DNA from: Knufia peltigerae
Taxonomy: Eukaryota; Ascomycota; Eurotiomycetes; Chaetothyriales; Trichomeriaceae
Length of the DNA: 64,000 bases
NCBI GenBank assembly: GCA_030247855.1
Contig: JAPDRN010000005.1
Coordinates: 496,001-560,000 of the forward strand
Direction: 5' to 3'
Shown here: piece after piece, positions 8,420 to 20,275 of the stretch
How the letters are laid out: each line of letters starts with the position of its first letter
Position numbering within the stretch: the first letter of the stretch is position 1
Made by a program: the position numbers and the translations under genes
The notes under the pieces: generated by a model
Seen by the model: the letters and a program-made list of their open reading frames with translations, nothing else
Databases searched by the model: none
Told to the model about the DNA's origin: nothing

Positions 8420-11348
8420 TTACTTAGTGACACCATCGTAGTAGGTCTTGTTGGCACTGCCGTTGGTAACGCCGGCCGCACCGTTCGTAACATCTTTTCG
8501 GGGGTCAAATGCTTGATCGAGTTGGTTGCTGAATCCAGAAGCAGCAGGGCCGCCAGCAACTGGCAAGCGAGTGCCATCAGAACCTGGAGTACCACCGAGA
8601 CCAGTGCCAGTGCCGGCCATACCAGTGTTTCCAGTCATGCCAGTAGTACCAGTCGCACCCGTCAGACCACTTGTGCCAGTGGTACCGTATCCTGTACCTG
8701 CGCCTGTGGTGCCGTATCCTACACCTGCGCCTGTGGTGCCGTATCCTGCACCTGCGCCCGTGGTCCCATATCCAACACCTGCACCACCGGTAGTACCAGA
8801 TGAAAAGTCGGAAGCGCTGTTAGGGTGGTTACCGCCTTGAATTCTAGCTCGAGAAGTACCATGTGGTTTGCGAGTGACTTCTCGCAGCTTGGGAATGTCT
8901 GAAGATGCCTTCGCACTGCCAATGGCGAAGACGGGAGATTCCCATCGGTCGCCTTTCGCCGCGAGCTGTTTGTACTCGGTGGCCTTGGTCGAGATACCAC
9001 CTGGCAACGAGATGTTTTTGAACATGGAATCTTCTTTAGTCATTGCAATATTGACATTGGTCTGCGAAACCTTTTGCTGAGCCTTCTCCTTCTTCTGGGT
9101 CATCAAGTTCTGGTACGAGTTGAAATAGGTCTGGAAGATGTTGCCAGCATTCTCAGGATCGTCCTTGGCCGCCTCCTTTGCCTTTAGGGCATCTTGGTGG
9201 ACTGAGTATGCGAATGCATCTGCCCTCTCGAACGCGTCCTTGATCTGCTTTTCGAGAACCTTTTGAATGACGGGTCGCATGACCTTGAGAACCAATGGCT
9301 TCGCGATCTTGAAGAGAAGCTTGTGGTTGGATTGCTTGATCTTGACATTCAAGTTCTTGATGGTAACATCAACCTTGTCGACGGCGACGAAATGGGTACG
9401 ATCATTCTTTTGCGCGTTTCTAGCGGCAAGCTTGAAGCCGAACCCCTCTCCACCAAGGAAGATATCCATGACACCCTTGTCAGTGATAGAGGGAAATCCT
9501 TGCTTTCTCTTGATGTAATAGGCAACATCACGCAGGTCCATTTGCACTCCAGAACCTGCAATCATGATCTTGTTGTCTCTCCGGCCGCTTGAGCCCTTGC
9601 GACCCATGCGGAAGTAGTTGTCACTGCCGAATTCAAGACTGTTCGGGAATAGGTTGTCAGTCTCGATGACCAAGTTTTCAACAACGGCATCGATCTGTGG
9701 GTCGGAGACTTCGATGCGTGGGATAGGCACATAGCGTGTATTCTCGAAGATGGCAGGGATGATGACATCGGTCAAGTCCTTGATCAGGTGTGGCTTGAAA
9801 GTGGCCTTTCCGTTCTCGTCGTTACCCAAGTCCAAGAACAATTTCTGAACGGCATTGCCGAAAGCTTGGTTCTGCGGGTCTTCGTCGAACTGGTTGCCAA
9901 TGAACTTGACCTCATCCAGGAGACGATCGGTATGTTCTCGGTAGCGCTCACGGAATAGATGATGGCCTTGGTCATACAACTGGTTCCATTCGGTATTCGA
10001 ACTGTCCTGCAGGATAAAGCCTTGTTCTTGCAGGCAGCGACGAATGAACTTGTCCATTCGCTTGAACCAGCCCTTGAGCTCGGGGTCTTGGTCGGCATCG
10101 CGGTAGATGTCGTTGAGAGCGTCGAAAAAGTCATCAGTGCTGGTGGAGTTGGCAAAGCGTTCAATCAAAGTCTTCAAGTTTGTCAGCATCGACTTGTTGT
10201 CATTAAGGAAACCTAGACATACCTTGAGGTTAGCTTCAGCGCGCTGTAAGTTATTGTCATCATGTGCACCTTTGACCGTCCCTTGGCTCTGTTGAGCCAC
10301 GTTCTTAGAATGGCCACCATAAGTTTCAGCCAGTGAAAGCAAAGTTCCGATTGCTTGTTGGTCTAAGTAGATGTCAGTCGAGGCGTTTCATGTAGATTAT
10401 GATGTTAGGCTCACAGTCTGAATGACCCTGGATCTCAGCAATCATCTTCTTCAAGCGCCAGATTGTCTGCTCGCGACGCTCTTGAGGCATCTTCTGGTTC
10501 ATATAATTCTTGGTGCGCTGGACAGCAGCGTCCTTGGCCTTTTGTGCGTTTTCCTTGTTCTCCTCTGGCACATTCTGACTAGCCTGGTTCTGCAGGTTCG
10601 CTGCAGCATTGGACAGACCAGCACGTCCAGCGTCACGTGGGTCATCTGAAGGGTGTTGTTGAGCGGTCTCGAGACCTTCCGACACAGCCCCCTTGGCCTC
10701 TTCACGGCTAAACGGCTTGTTCTTGTCGTATGCGGAGCGGGCTTGGTTCCTTAGGTTGTCTCGGGAAAGGTCGGGGACATCGTGCCAGGTGTTGTCCTCG
10801 GCTGGCTGATCGATCTGGTTCAGTCGATCTTGGGAGGGATTGACGGTGTTTGCAGCCTTGGTGGCAGCATCGCCTGCCATGTCGCGGGCGAGGACAGTTG
10901 CATCACTCAACAACTTGCGGAATTGACCGTTGGAGAGCAGAAGACGTCCGAGTGTCTTGAGACCTTCGAGAGCTTCATTGCCATGTTGCTGTGCAGTGGC
11001 CTTGTCGGTAGGAGCATTGGGTAGGGTAGCGTTGCCGCCATCGAGGTGTTGGCTATCCCAAACGAATTCTTGGATCAAATCACCCTGGTTCTTGGACAAC
11101 AACAGGTGTTTGGCCTGACGAATGACCTCCTTCAAATCTGCCACCAAGGCGCGACCCTCTTCGGAAAGTCTTGCGGAGGGAGATGAGAGGGCTTTGGACT
11201 CGAGGGCACTGTTGAGGGCGACATCGATCTGCTTGTTGGAGGGAACTTTGCCGTTGGAGAAGGCCTCGAAGATGCCGTACAGCTGAAGCTTTTGGTTGAC
11301 GTCCTTGTCCTTTTGGGCGGTATCAGTTGGTCTGTTGACAGTTGCCAT
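8420..11348 (-). CDS. Ham1-like protein (fungal HAM1 N- and C-terminal domains)
   Basis: Three exons, 11348-10415, 10362-10223 and 10171-8420, give 941 aa. Intron 1 (10414-10363, 52 nt) has donor GTGAGC and acceptor CTTAG. Intron 2 (10222-10172, 51 nt) has donor GTATGT, branch GCTGAC and acceptor TTGAAG; it is in frame and stop-free, but removing it joins EANLK to TLIERFANST as expected for the family. Landmarks are IYRDADQDPELKGWFKRMDK, LFLDLGNDENGKATFKPHLI, RYVPIPRIEVSDPQIDAVVE and FGSDNYFRMGRK. Such proteins carry DUF5923-type N-terminal and HAM1-like C-terminal domains, the latter related to TULIP/BPI lipid-binding folds. The tail is a Gly/Thr repeat ending TYYDGVTK. A role at membranes or in lipid transfer is family inference. 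It diverges from the DUF4211 gene. Confidence 0.85.
8673..8782. repeat. 27-bp coding tandem repeat (GxGYGTTGA units)
   Basis: Four near-identical 27-bp units lie in the C-terminal part of the Ham1-like gene. On the minus strand they encode GVGYGTTGA, GAGYGTTGA, GVGYGTTGA and GTGYGTTGT. Further degenerate Gly/Thr/Met repeats follow (TGATGTTGMTGNTGM). Copy number probably varies between strains (inference). Confidence 0.85.
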
Positions 11349-13197
11349 GTTGGCCGTTGGGTCGATAGGTTTTTGAACAAAATGGGTATCACAATGGAGG
11401 TATTACGATCAGTAGAATGCTCAGCGGGTATCACAATGCGAGAAGACGGGTGCTGAAACCGTGTAGATGGATTGTAGTATTGAAGGTTTGGATGAGGTGA
11501 GAGGATTGAGTATGGGAAGAGAGAAGAGACAGTTGGAAGGGATGGCCGGGGTGATGACGATGTATTATGTGCCGTGTGTTTGCGTGTCGAGCAGGTGGAA
11601 GGAGGGGGGAAATGCCATTACCTCACTGCCTTCTTTTTTTCACCAGGCACAAGAGCACTAGAGTCGATGCTCCATCGTGGAGCAACTTGTCACCTGGTGG
11701 CACAAAGCAATCAGAGAGCACGTACCCGCGTCTAATGCCCAGTTTGGAGGCAATGAGCCGTGCAAGGATCGACTGGAAAGCCACACGTTTGAGGCCAGTC
11801 ATACATCATAATGATCATTGCGTAGAGATTCTGCGGTGGTGGAGCTGAAATCTAAGTTGAAAAAGCCATGATGTCGATACAAACTGGGAATGATGTCAAC
11901 AGGCCCCGGACCTGAACTTGGCACTCGTACGGTACGAGTTACGGTAAGGAATTTCAGTATCCATCGGGACAAGTCGATGTCGAATCCAGCTGGAACTGAT
12001 CATGGCGACGCTACAAACAGATGAGACAGACAACTCTATTCTGGACCTCATTACGCGTACGAGATTGTACCCGGCTACTTGGATATCTGGGCATCTAGTT
12101 GGGACTTGTCTTGTACCACCTACTCCGTACTGTAGTTACTGACTGCACTTAATTAAGCGAGCGAGCGAGAGAAGACGCAAATGATGCTAGCTCTCCCATT
12201 CAGATCTAATCGACCTCTCGATTAATTTTTCCTAGTTGAAAAGAAACGAAGCACCCCCTGCCTTGTCGCAGCCGTGAGGAATGGTCAATAAAATCCAGCT
12301 TGACAGGTCTTGATTCCCTGGTTCCTACGGAGACTCGTGCAGTCAACGGTAACTCCAGTTTCGGAGCACAAGCCACTGACGAGGCGTTCTGGCAAAGCTG
12401 TCTTTTGTTTGCGAAAAGTCGTACTCGGACACGCTCTCGTGGTGTCAAGGCCTCTGTGTCACTGTGTCACTGTCTGGGGTCTCGTGTCTTGTGTCTGGAT
12501 TGCCCTTTCCAGTGGGTTCTCGACTCTCCTGAACCTCGGAATCTGGCTGTCAGATGTTGTTCTCTGCAGATGGACATTGATGGATCCATCGGCGTCGTCA
12601 TCATTCTGCAATCAATATGGTAAGTACGAATAGTCGAGACTCGATTTATTGCTTTGTTGGGTCTTCATCGCGATCGCGCTCCCCAATCTGTCCTGGACAT
12701 TTTTCCGAAAGGGAACCATAACTCGATCTCCCAAAATACAATGACGTGTGAAATGTTGGCCAGGAACAAGGATTATTGAAAGCCTAGGATCATCATTCCA
12801 CCAACCAAGTGTTGGCTTGTCTGTGGCTGGTGTTTTACTCCACAGCACGAAGAGCATTTTTCAGCCACTACAGACTGGTACTTTTTCCGCCAACGAAAGC
12901 CACATTACGGCGGACTTTATACGCCACCATATGAAGTACGGAAACTCCGCAGTTACAAAGTACATCTTGTCGCACGTGATACCGTGTTTCACGAACTTGG
13001 CCGCGTCTCTTTCTGGTATGCCAATAAGTCGCTGGATCTGTTCAGCCTGATTGTCTGACCGAACTGCCTGCGGTTGGTCCAACGCCATACCATGATTCAA
13101 ACAAGATGGAATATCTCTCATATATTCAGGATTGAGCCAACTCTCACTTCCTCATGACCTTTCGTCCTCACCCATAGCCCCTCCTACTTCCCTGACC
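11349..13197. promoter_or_regulatory. 1.85-kb divergent upstream region of Ham1-like and DUF4211 genes
   Basis: This long region separates two divergent starts. Overlapping ORFs of about 80-107 codons near 12206-12633 and 12748-13121 show no family features and occur on both strands, so I read them as chance. A motif TACTCCGTA lies at 12121-12129, and GCGAGCGAGCGAGAG near 12158-12172 is a short GAGC repeat. Otherwise nothing is recognised. Confidence 0.4.
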
Positions 13198-15439
13198 ATG
13201 GCCGGCCGCGGTAAACCTGCACCTCCACGACGATCGGTGCGAAGTCAGAAGAAGAACCAGACCACCCTACAGTTCTCCCGTCTCCCCTCGTCCTCACCTG
13301 CAAAAGCGAATTACAGTCATGCTGTCCAAGATAGACTGGCCAGTGTAAGATATCGTGGTTCAAGGGGGCAATCTGCCGGAAGCGCTAGTACTGCGGACGA
13401 GGAGACTACAACACTTCCTACACCTGAGCCATCGTCGCAGTGTGAAGTCATAGGGGACTGTGAGTGTGACGCCGATGGACTGGGGATGTTCTCACTGACG
13501 CCTGCTAGCATTGCAACAGCAAGATGGGCCGAACTCGATTCCCTCTTCTCCACTCACGCGATCAATAGGTGCTCTTCAAGAAGATGGGTCGGAGGAGGAT
13601 GACGATGTTATCGTTTCTGCCAAAAAGAGACGGAAAATAGCTGCAGACACTCCTACCACTGATATTCCTAGTTCTCCCCCTCCAAGACGCTCATCAAGGT
13701 TCAATGCAGCAACCTCGTCTCCGATACGAGATGTTGGAGTGATGAGTTCCCGACTAAGTCGACGGTCTGGAAGATTAAGTAACAAATCATCATCTCCGCC
13801 GTCAACGTTTTTGCGTATAGAGAAAAGCCATGGAGGTGATCTTTCTACACCAACTCGCAGACCCTCGCCTAGGCTATCGGATCTTGGCTCTGCTGAGAGC
13901 ACCGATGACGATGATCTTGTCATGATTTCAAAACCAACGCAACGAAGCCGACGAAAGCCAGATAGAGGGCCAAGCGATCCATTCATTGTGAATGATGACC
14001 GCCAACGCCCTAAACGACCCGAGCAGAAGACACCGAGGAGGAAAGCAGATGACTTCATCGCAGACGACGATAGTATCGAGTACGTTTCCTCAGACAATGA
14101 AGCGAGCGAACCTAAACGAAAGTCAACCGTTCCACGGTCTTCTGCCAAACATAGTTCACGACGAGCGGCTCGCCGACGAGCTCGGGAGGAACAGGAGGAG
14201 CTAGAGGAAGATTTGCATGACCTACAAGATTCCGACAACGGTGAAGCCGGTGTCACCACCCGCACACGAGGAGGACCTGTGACAACCGAACGCGACAGAA
14301 CAAGGGAACATTTTGACCTTTTGCGACGTCGACGAGCTGGCGAGAAGGTGCCTCGAATTGTAGATTCAGACGACGGTGAAGGTGATGACTCCGGTGAAGT
14401 AGTCGACCTCGGGCTCATTGGACGTCCTACGCGTTATATCTCGGAACAAGGATCGGCGCATTCGTCTGTTGACACTGATCAAGAATTGATACCTGAACCA
14501 GTCGATGACGAAGACGACTTCATAGAGGATGACTCAACAGGACGCCTGGCCCGACCCCATCCAGACATCCCCCTCCAGTTCACGTCATTCGCATCCGCAA
14601 AGCCACGAGAACTATTCCCTCACATCATCGAATGGCTTGTCAAGAACAAGATTGCTCCGGCGTTCTCTCGCGACGATGAATTGTACACGTTGGCATTCTC
14701 TCGTGTCGACGCCCAGGTCAAAACCCAAGCAGGTAGTCGTCTCATATCTGCTGCCTGGGGCACTGATTTCAAAAACACCATTTTGGCCAGACCTACAATG
14801 AAGGTTGTTGCGCTGCCCGGCGCGGATGAAGACAACATCCGCACCTGCGACGCATGTAATCGGGTCAATCACCCCGCCCGCTACGAGTTCAAGTTCTCAG
14901 GAGAGCCATACTATCAAAAGACACTAGAGCCCGTCGACATGTCCTCCTCCGACGACGAGGATGACGAGGAACGCGACAACGACGCGACGTACGACGAGCA
15001 AGGCCATTTGCTGCCATCTGAACAGCGACGCTTCTATCTCGGAAGATTCTGCGCCGCGAACGCGGAGATGGGTCACAAGTTGACGCACTGGAAGTATCAT
15101 CTCAACGAGTCGCTCATGGCGTACCTCGAGGAACAGGGTGTCTTGTCCGCCGACGCCGTCGTCGCCAGAGACAAGATGAACAAGAAGCAACGCGAGAAGC
15201 AGGCCGAGAGCATCGTGGACTCGATGCAGGAAACCGGCGTGATTGCCGATCTCTGGGCGGATTTCGAAAACGACCTCAACGACGCGAGACTCGGGATGGA
15301 AGATTTTGACAAGAAGGGCGGTCGGTCCAAGGGTCGTGTCGGGGCCATCAGATCCCAAGCGAACGGGACGATTCGAGAGTGGTCCGGTGACAAGTATCGG
15401 GTCACGAGAGTTCTCGAGTCGGATTCTGAAGGCGATTAG
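13198..15439 (+). CDS. DUF4211 domain-containing, probably nuclear protein
   Basis: Two exons, 13198-13459 and 13509-15439, encode 730 aa. The 49-nt intron has donor GTGAGT, branch CACTGACG and acceptor TGCTAG, and it keeps frame (phase 1). The N-terminal 350 residues are Arg/Ser/Asp-rich and disordered, starting MAGRGKPAPPRRSVRSQKKN with several basic KKRRK-type stretches and acidic runs. From about residue 400 a folded DUF4211 region follows: PLQFTSFASAKPRELFPHII, a CDACNRVNHPARYEF zinc-ribbon-like CxxC block, FYLGRFCAANAEMGHKLTHW and a C-terminal helix pair with GKYRVTR-like sequence (GDKYRVTRVLE). DUF4211 has no established biochemical role. Basic clusters suggest a nuclear, possibly chromatin-linked protein (inference). 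Confidence 0.85.
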
Positions 15440-16650
15440 AGTGACAAACAGGGGGGGAGGGGCTCGTGATTGCTGAGATGGGAACATTTGGGCTCATAAA
15501 GGATACTACTGTACAGCAGGACTTGACTTGACATGATTCGATCGAGGTCGCTCGACGGGCTGGTGGGAGATGGGGGGGATTTGCGTGTTTCATCTTTAAG
15601 TTACTATTTCTCTGCCAGGGAAAGAGGCAGAGAGCGGCGGTTCACTGCCGTCATGTGCTTGAAGATGAGCTCTATTTCTCTATCTTACTTTCACACCTCG
15701 GTACCTAGGTTGCTGTCCCATATACCTTGCCAAATTTCCAATTTCCCCGAGCGAACCAAGTTGAAAGTACAGCTTATGCCGTTTCGAACCAAATCAGGTG
15801 ATTAATAGAGACGAGCATACATAGGTAGTAGAGACGAGAATGTTTATTTTTTCATACAGTAACTCCTCAGGAACACCTAATGTATAGAATTGAATGCGTC
15901 GCAAATCAAAATCCTGTACCGTGTAACTCGGTGGTACCATACCCACGTCCCGTCAAGGATGATTAGGTAGGGACACAAGAGTGTTCCGTGTACTCGCACA
16001 TGTTTGCAATCCTTTGCGTTCCGAATTCCTCCCACCCCAAAAGGTCGCTCAGGTACTGGCTTCCCAGGCTCGCCCTCGACGTCGATGCCTACGGCTACAT
16101 CGGGTAGCTGTCCCGAGGTTTGGACTCGTCCTTCTTTTTTTTTTGGTGTTCTTGGGTCGTATGGTACAATGATTAATTGTGTTATTCCTACATTCCACCT
16201 TTTTCCACGCCATCTTTGCTTTGCTGTTGCGGGTTTACTGCTCCGATTCCTTTTCTTGCTCTCGTAAATGTTTCCTTGCTTTTTGATGGTTCCCCCGATT
16301 CAACGCAAGTCGGTACCCCGTCAAGTTCGTTTTCCACGATAGCCATCAAAACCCAGCCGAAAAAACAGTACCCGTGTCCATGTCGAGTCGGTTGGAAAAC
16401 TTTGACAAGCGGGATTGACTTTGACCTCGAAACACAACGAGAGTGACAAGGAAGTGCCCAACAAAAAAACACATCACAGCACAGCAGATGTGGCCAGCAA
16501 TCCCCTGATCTCATCACCCATCACATCACCCGCCGTCGCCACCATCACCGTCACCACCACCACCACCGAATAAAATCAAAACATTGTGTTTGTGTGTGTG
16601 TGTGTGTGTGGTATGTCGTTGTGGTCTCTCTTTTTTTCTCTTGGGGTTGT
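15440..16650. other. 1.2-kb convergent intergenic region
   Basis: This region lies between the 3' ends of the DUF4211 and Tom22 genes and is long for a convergent pair. It holds a T-run near 16134-16144 and trinucleotide CAC/CAT repeats near 16520-16567. ORFs seen here are short, overlapping and without family features. I see no gene, though a non-coding transcript cannot be excluded. Confidence 0.35.
16588..16610. repeat. (GT)n dinucleotide microsatellite
   Basis: A run of about nine to ten GT units lies immediately downstream of the Tom22 stop codon, within its likely 3' untranslated region. Confidence 0.85.
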
Positions 16651-17160
16651 CTACAAAGCAGGTTTGGCCTGCTCTTGACCCGGTTCACCACTTTGGATCA
16701 GCCCCTGGGCGCCTTCGGCCATCATCTGTCTCTGCTTTTCTTCCTCGATGAACTGTTGTTCGTCGCCGAGCGCGAGGGCGTAGGGGATCCCGAGCAACAA
16801 GATACTCGTCGCGAGGACCCACAGACCTTTGCCGGAGTAGTTCACCGTCGTGCTGGTCGCGTTGTACAACGTCGAGGTGACGCTGGAGATTTTCGCTCGG
16901 GTCTTGGGAGGGACAATGTCACGGAGGGCGCTCAGTCGGTCCAGCAATGATTCGTCCAGGTCCGGTTCACTACCTGCGTCGCTAGAGATTTCCGAGTCTG
17001 ACGGAAACAAATTAGTCTCATTCACAACGAGGTCTTCGCAAATCCGTAACTCACCTGTATCTGTATAATCTTCATCGTCGTCGACCAACAGTGCACCGTC
17101 AGATGTAGAGTCGGGCTTGTTGATGAAATGTTCATCTTCGAGTTCTTCGAGGCGGACCAT
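16651..17160 (-). CDS. tom22: Mitochondrial import receptor subunit Tom22
   Basis: Two exons, 17160-17055 and 16997-16651, give 150 aa. The 57-nt intron (17054-16998) has donor GTGAGT and acceptor CGTCAG; it is in frame and stop-free, but its removal restores the acidic YTDTDSEISSDAGSEPD block typical of Tom22. The protein has an acidic cytosolic N-terminus that receives presequences. It continues with ESLLDRLSALRDIVPPKTR, then a single membrane helix (GKGLWVLATSILLLGIPYAL) and a short Gln/Glu-rich tail in the intermembrane space. Length and layout match fungal Tom22, the central organiser of the TOM complex in the outer mitochondrial membrane. The start MVRLEELEDEHF fits the family N-terminus. 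Confidence 0.93.
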   Translation of the reverse strand: MVRLEELEDEHFINKPDSTSDGALLVDDDEDYTDTGELRICEDLVVNETNLFPSDSEISSDAGSEPDLDESLLDRLSALRDIVPPKTRAKISSVTSTLYNATSTTVNYSGKGLWVLATSILLLGIPYALALGDEQQFIEEEKQRQMMAEGAQGLIQSGEPGQEQAKPAL

Positions 17161-18063
17161 GTTGGGCGGATTGATGAAAGTACTAGTTATTTATGAGTTC
17201 GAAGGAAGCAAAAGGGTATCAAGCAGGATAAAAAGGACGATAGGAATCGGTTCGAGGTGTTGTTGAGTCTTGATAAAATGTTCGGTGAAAGCTCATGAGT
17301 TAACGGAGAGGTACGAGAACCACGAATGCTTTGCAGTACAACTTTTTGGGAGGAGCCTTGGCAGTGTAGTACGGGCCTCTGCGGTCAGAAGAATACAACT
17401 CGAGGTCACCACATTGTCCGGTGAAGCACAGACACGATCAATCAAGAACCGTCGCTCCGAAGGTCTCTCTGTTCCTCCTACCTTTTTTGTAGAAACTCCT
17501 CTATATACGCCTTCAACACGACTAGGCGACTAGGCGAATGGAAAAGCTCTAGAACTGCGAGGATAAAGGTGACTTTATGATCATGATCAATCCACCTAGA
17601 AAAGCGCTTTTCTTTCCATTTCAATAATCAAAAAACAAAATATTCGTGTCTCGATATAATCATCCAACATGAACACAGAGAAAACACATGTATGTATACA
17701 CACACGTACAAGTGCAGACATAAAGCAATCGAGCTGAAGTCTTTAGAGTCCTTGCCAGTACCACAATTCTCAATATTTCGTCGGTCCGTCTGGTCGAGTG
17801 TTCAAGAGGGATCGTCCCACTTCATAAGATATTCCAAGCCCATGTTCCCCAAAAAACCTCATCACATCATTACTTCGTACACATCCGTCCATAATCATAT
17901 CAACAAACATAAGTCTCATCGCCTCATCACATCATTCACACAAAACAGTCCATTCCCTAGTTACAGGTGAACTCAGAACATCTAAGCCGCCCTTCTTGCA
18001 AACACACAACGAAGAGAAGGCAATTCCATGGCGGGGATGACAAACCCAGCAAAACTGAATCTC
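17161..18063. other. Intergenic region, Tom22 promoter and pps1 3' end
   Basis: This 900-base AT-rich region lies between two minus-strand genes. It should hold the Tom22 promoter and the phosphatase 3' untranslated region. Apparent short ORFs carry no recognisable features. Confidence 0.4.
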
Positions 18064-20275
18064 TCAGTTACGCGAATAAGGCCTGTTCATTGCAGCAATC
18101 TCTCGTGTAACAACCGCCCAGTCGAGTTCTCTGTTAATAGACTCCCCCCTCTTCGCCTGCTGCTGCTCATCCCATTTCATCAGTTCATACACGAACCTGA
18201 GATGAGGTTGAATGATAACATTGAGTCGCCGCGCTCGTACAAAACAACTAGAAAATTCTTAGTTAGTGATTCTGTTGGATACTGGAAGCTGATCGACAAT
18301 GAAGGTACGGATACTAGACTTACTATGCTCTTGGAAAACTCAAGCCTTGGCTTGCCATGACCTCAGCAATACAAATGGTTGCTGACCGACTAACTCCGAC
18401 ACGACAATGCACCAATGTAGCAGTTCCATCGGATTTGCCTTTCTCTGCAAAGGCAGAAAAAATAGGTAAGCTTCTGAAAATTCAGCTAGACGGATATAAC
18501 TATAACTTACCAATAAATTTTAGACAACGGTCCATCTCAGGAGAAAGCTCATCAATCCCATTATCCTGAACGCGATCGACCATGAGGAGATTTCCTCGGC
18601 CCCAAGACTTGACTTGCTCTTCTGACCATGACACGGGCTCACCGACACTGAGGATGCGGCGGATACCCAACAGACGCAGCATCTCCGGGTTGTTGGCGTG
18701 CGTTAGGTTGCCCAGGTACATATACGGTAGAATCCGACTAGGTAGACTGCCATCTAGTTTGGTAACCCACGCAGGTGCTTCTACCTCGGGAACATCTGGA
18801 TCTCCTGCGAATTTGGGACTCTCCTGAAGGATCCGATCTTGTATGGCCATCAACAGGGCTACATCAGAAGGATACGCAAAGAAATTGCGTTTCTTATCGG
18901 TATGCAGGCGTATCCAAGCGTCGTGGACGGGAAGACCTTCAGCGTACATGAAGTAGGCGACCGTAAGCATCGAGGTCTCCGTGTACCCATCTGCGCAGTG
19001 CAAGAGTATTCGTCTGGGTTGAGCAGAGAACTCAGTCATCTGGATGTCACCGTCATCATCTTGGGTGCGGCTGATGGGTTTCATGGTATGAGTGAGCTCA
19101 TATAGCCATTTGCACATGCGCAAGATGCCATCGACTTCGCTCTGTGACCACGATGGCGGTAAGATGCTTCCGGAGCTGGGGAAGGCCATATGAACAGGCT
19201 TATCGCCATCTTGTCGACTCTCGAGTTGCTTTAACTTGCTCGCTAGTAGGCTGTCATCGGGGAGAGCTGCATGGTCACTGGCCTCAATATATAAATCAAA
19301 AGAAGGATCGTCCATAGTTGACGGTGGAAGTGTGTATGGACCTGGAGATGGCCCTTGATATACACCGTGAGAAATCTCCGATGCTTTGGACATGGCACAC
19401 ATTTCGCGTCTCTCTTGTTGAAGAAAGTCCAAACAATGATCAGGGTATTGGCCCCGGGAGTCAATAGCTACCAGTTCTGGATGATCATGTTCAAAGTCTT
19501 CAAAACGTTGAGTGAGGACAAACGTGTTGAAGACCTCGGGACATTGCCCTATACTCTCCAGCTCTCTTCGCCATTTCTTCTGGACAGCAGCCGTCCTTTC
19601 AGCGACGGACTTGACGATGCGAGCATCCGTGTCTTCGTCTCCATAAACAACAATATCCGATACAAGAGCCATCTTTGCCGCCTGTATGTGAAAGTTGCGC
19701 ACGGAGAATCCCTCTCGAGGGTCGCACTCCACGAAACCCCGACCATTGCTGTCTGATAAATTCAGGATCTCATCAGGAGCAACAGCACCTTTGATGCGAG
19801 ACCGGCTCAGATCTCCTCCAGCTTTTATGATTGTGATGCCACGCAAGCATTTTGGTATACGTCGGAGCGACTTCTTTCTTGCCACAAAGAATGCCATTTG
19901 GATACCATTCTCGGGGTGAAGGCCATGGAGCCAAGGGAAGACGGCGGTGGGGTTGGGAAGTGGTTGAGAGGCATAATGCTGGAGGGCCTCAGCGAGGGCT
20001 TTGGGGCTGATGCCATAGATAGGTGGAGAATTGCACAGCTTCGTATAATTCTGCGGAGGATAGAGGAGTGAGGTAGGCTTTGGAGCGACATTTCTAAGTG
20101 GTGGTGAATTGGGTGGGGTGATCTGTGATTGGGATGGCACCGGTCCTGGAGGACAATATGGTAGGTGCTTGTTGGGGACTGGTGTTGAGGATCGAGGTTG
20201 GTTGAGAGTAATGGTAGGAGGAGGAGTGGTGGATTGTCGAATGGAGGGTTGTTGTTGGACTACAACCGTAGCCAT
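18064..20275 (-). CDS. pps1: Dual-specificity protein phosphatase Pps1
   Basis: Three exons, 20275-18511, 18444-18324 and 18247-18064, give 689 aa. Donors are GTAAGT and GTAAGT; acceptors are TTGCAG and TTCTAG, the second preceded by the branch site ACTAAC. The catalytic P-loop VHCRVGVSRSATICIAEVM lies in exon 2 and carries the Cys and Arg of HCxxGxxRS. It is followed across the junction by FPRAYCFVRARRLNVIIQPH and FVYELMKWDEQQQ, as in Pps1-type phosphatases. The N-terminal half has a Pro-rich start and a region containing LHCADGYTETSMLTVAYFM, a degenerate second phosphatase-like loop (HCADGYTET) typical of this family. Start chosen at MATVVVQQQ because codons upstream open only with a non-ATG. 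Family role: dephosphorylation linked to cell-cycle (S-phase) control. Confidence 0.92.

Noticed and set aside
8526..8840. A + strand ORF encoding repeated PAPVVPYP units
   Set aside because: It is a shadow of the 27-bp coding repeat of the Ham1-like gene, read on the opposite strand.
12206..12633. Three overlapping ORFs upstream of the DUF4211 gene
   Set aside because: They overlap on both strands and in two frames with no family features, as expected of chance open frames.
13576..14418. A 280-codon minus-strand ORF inside the DUF4211 gene
   Set aside because: It is antisense to the low-complexity Arg/Ser/Asp region; the composition simply mirrors the coding strand.
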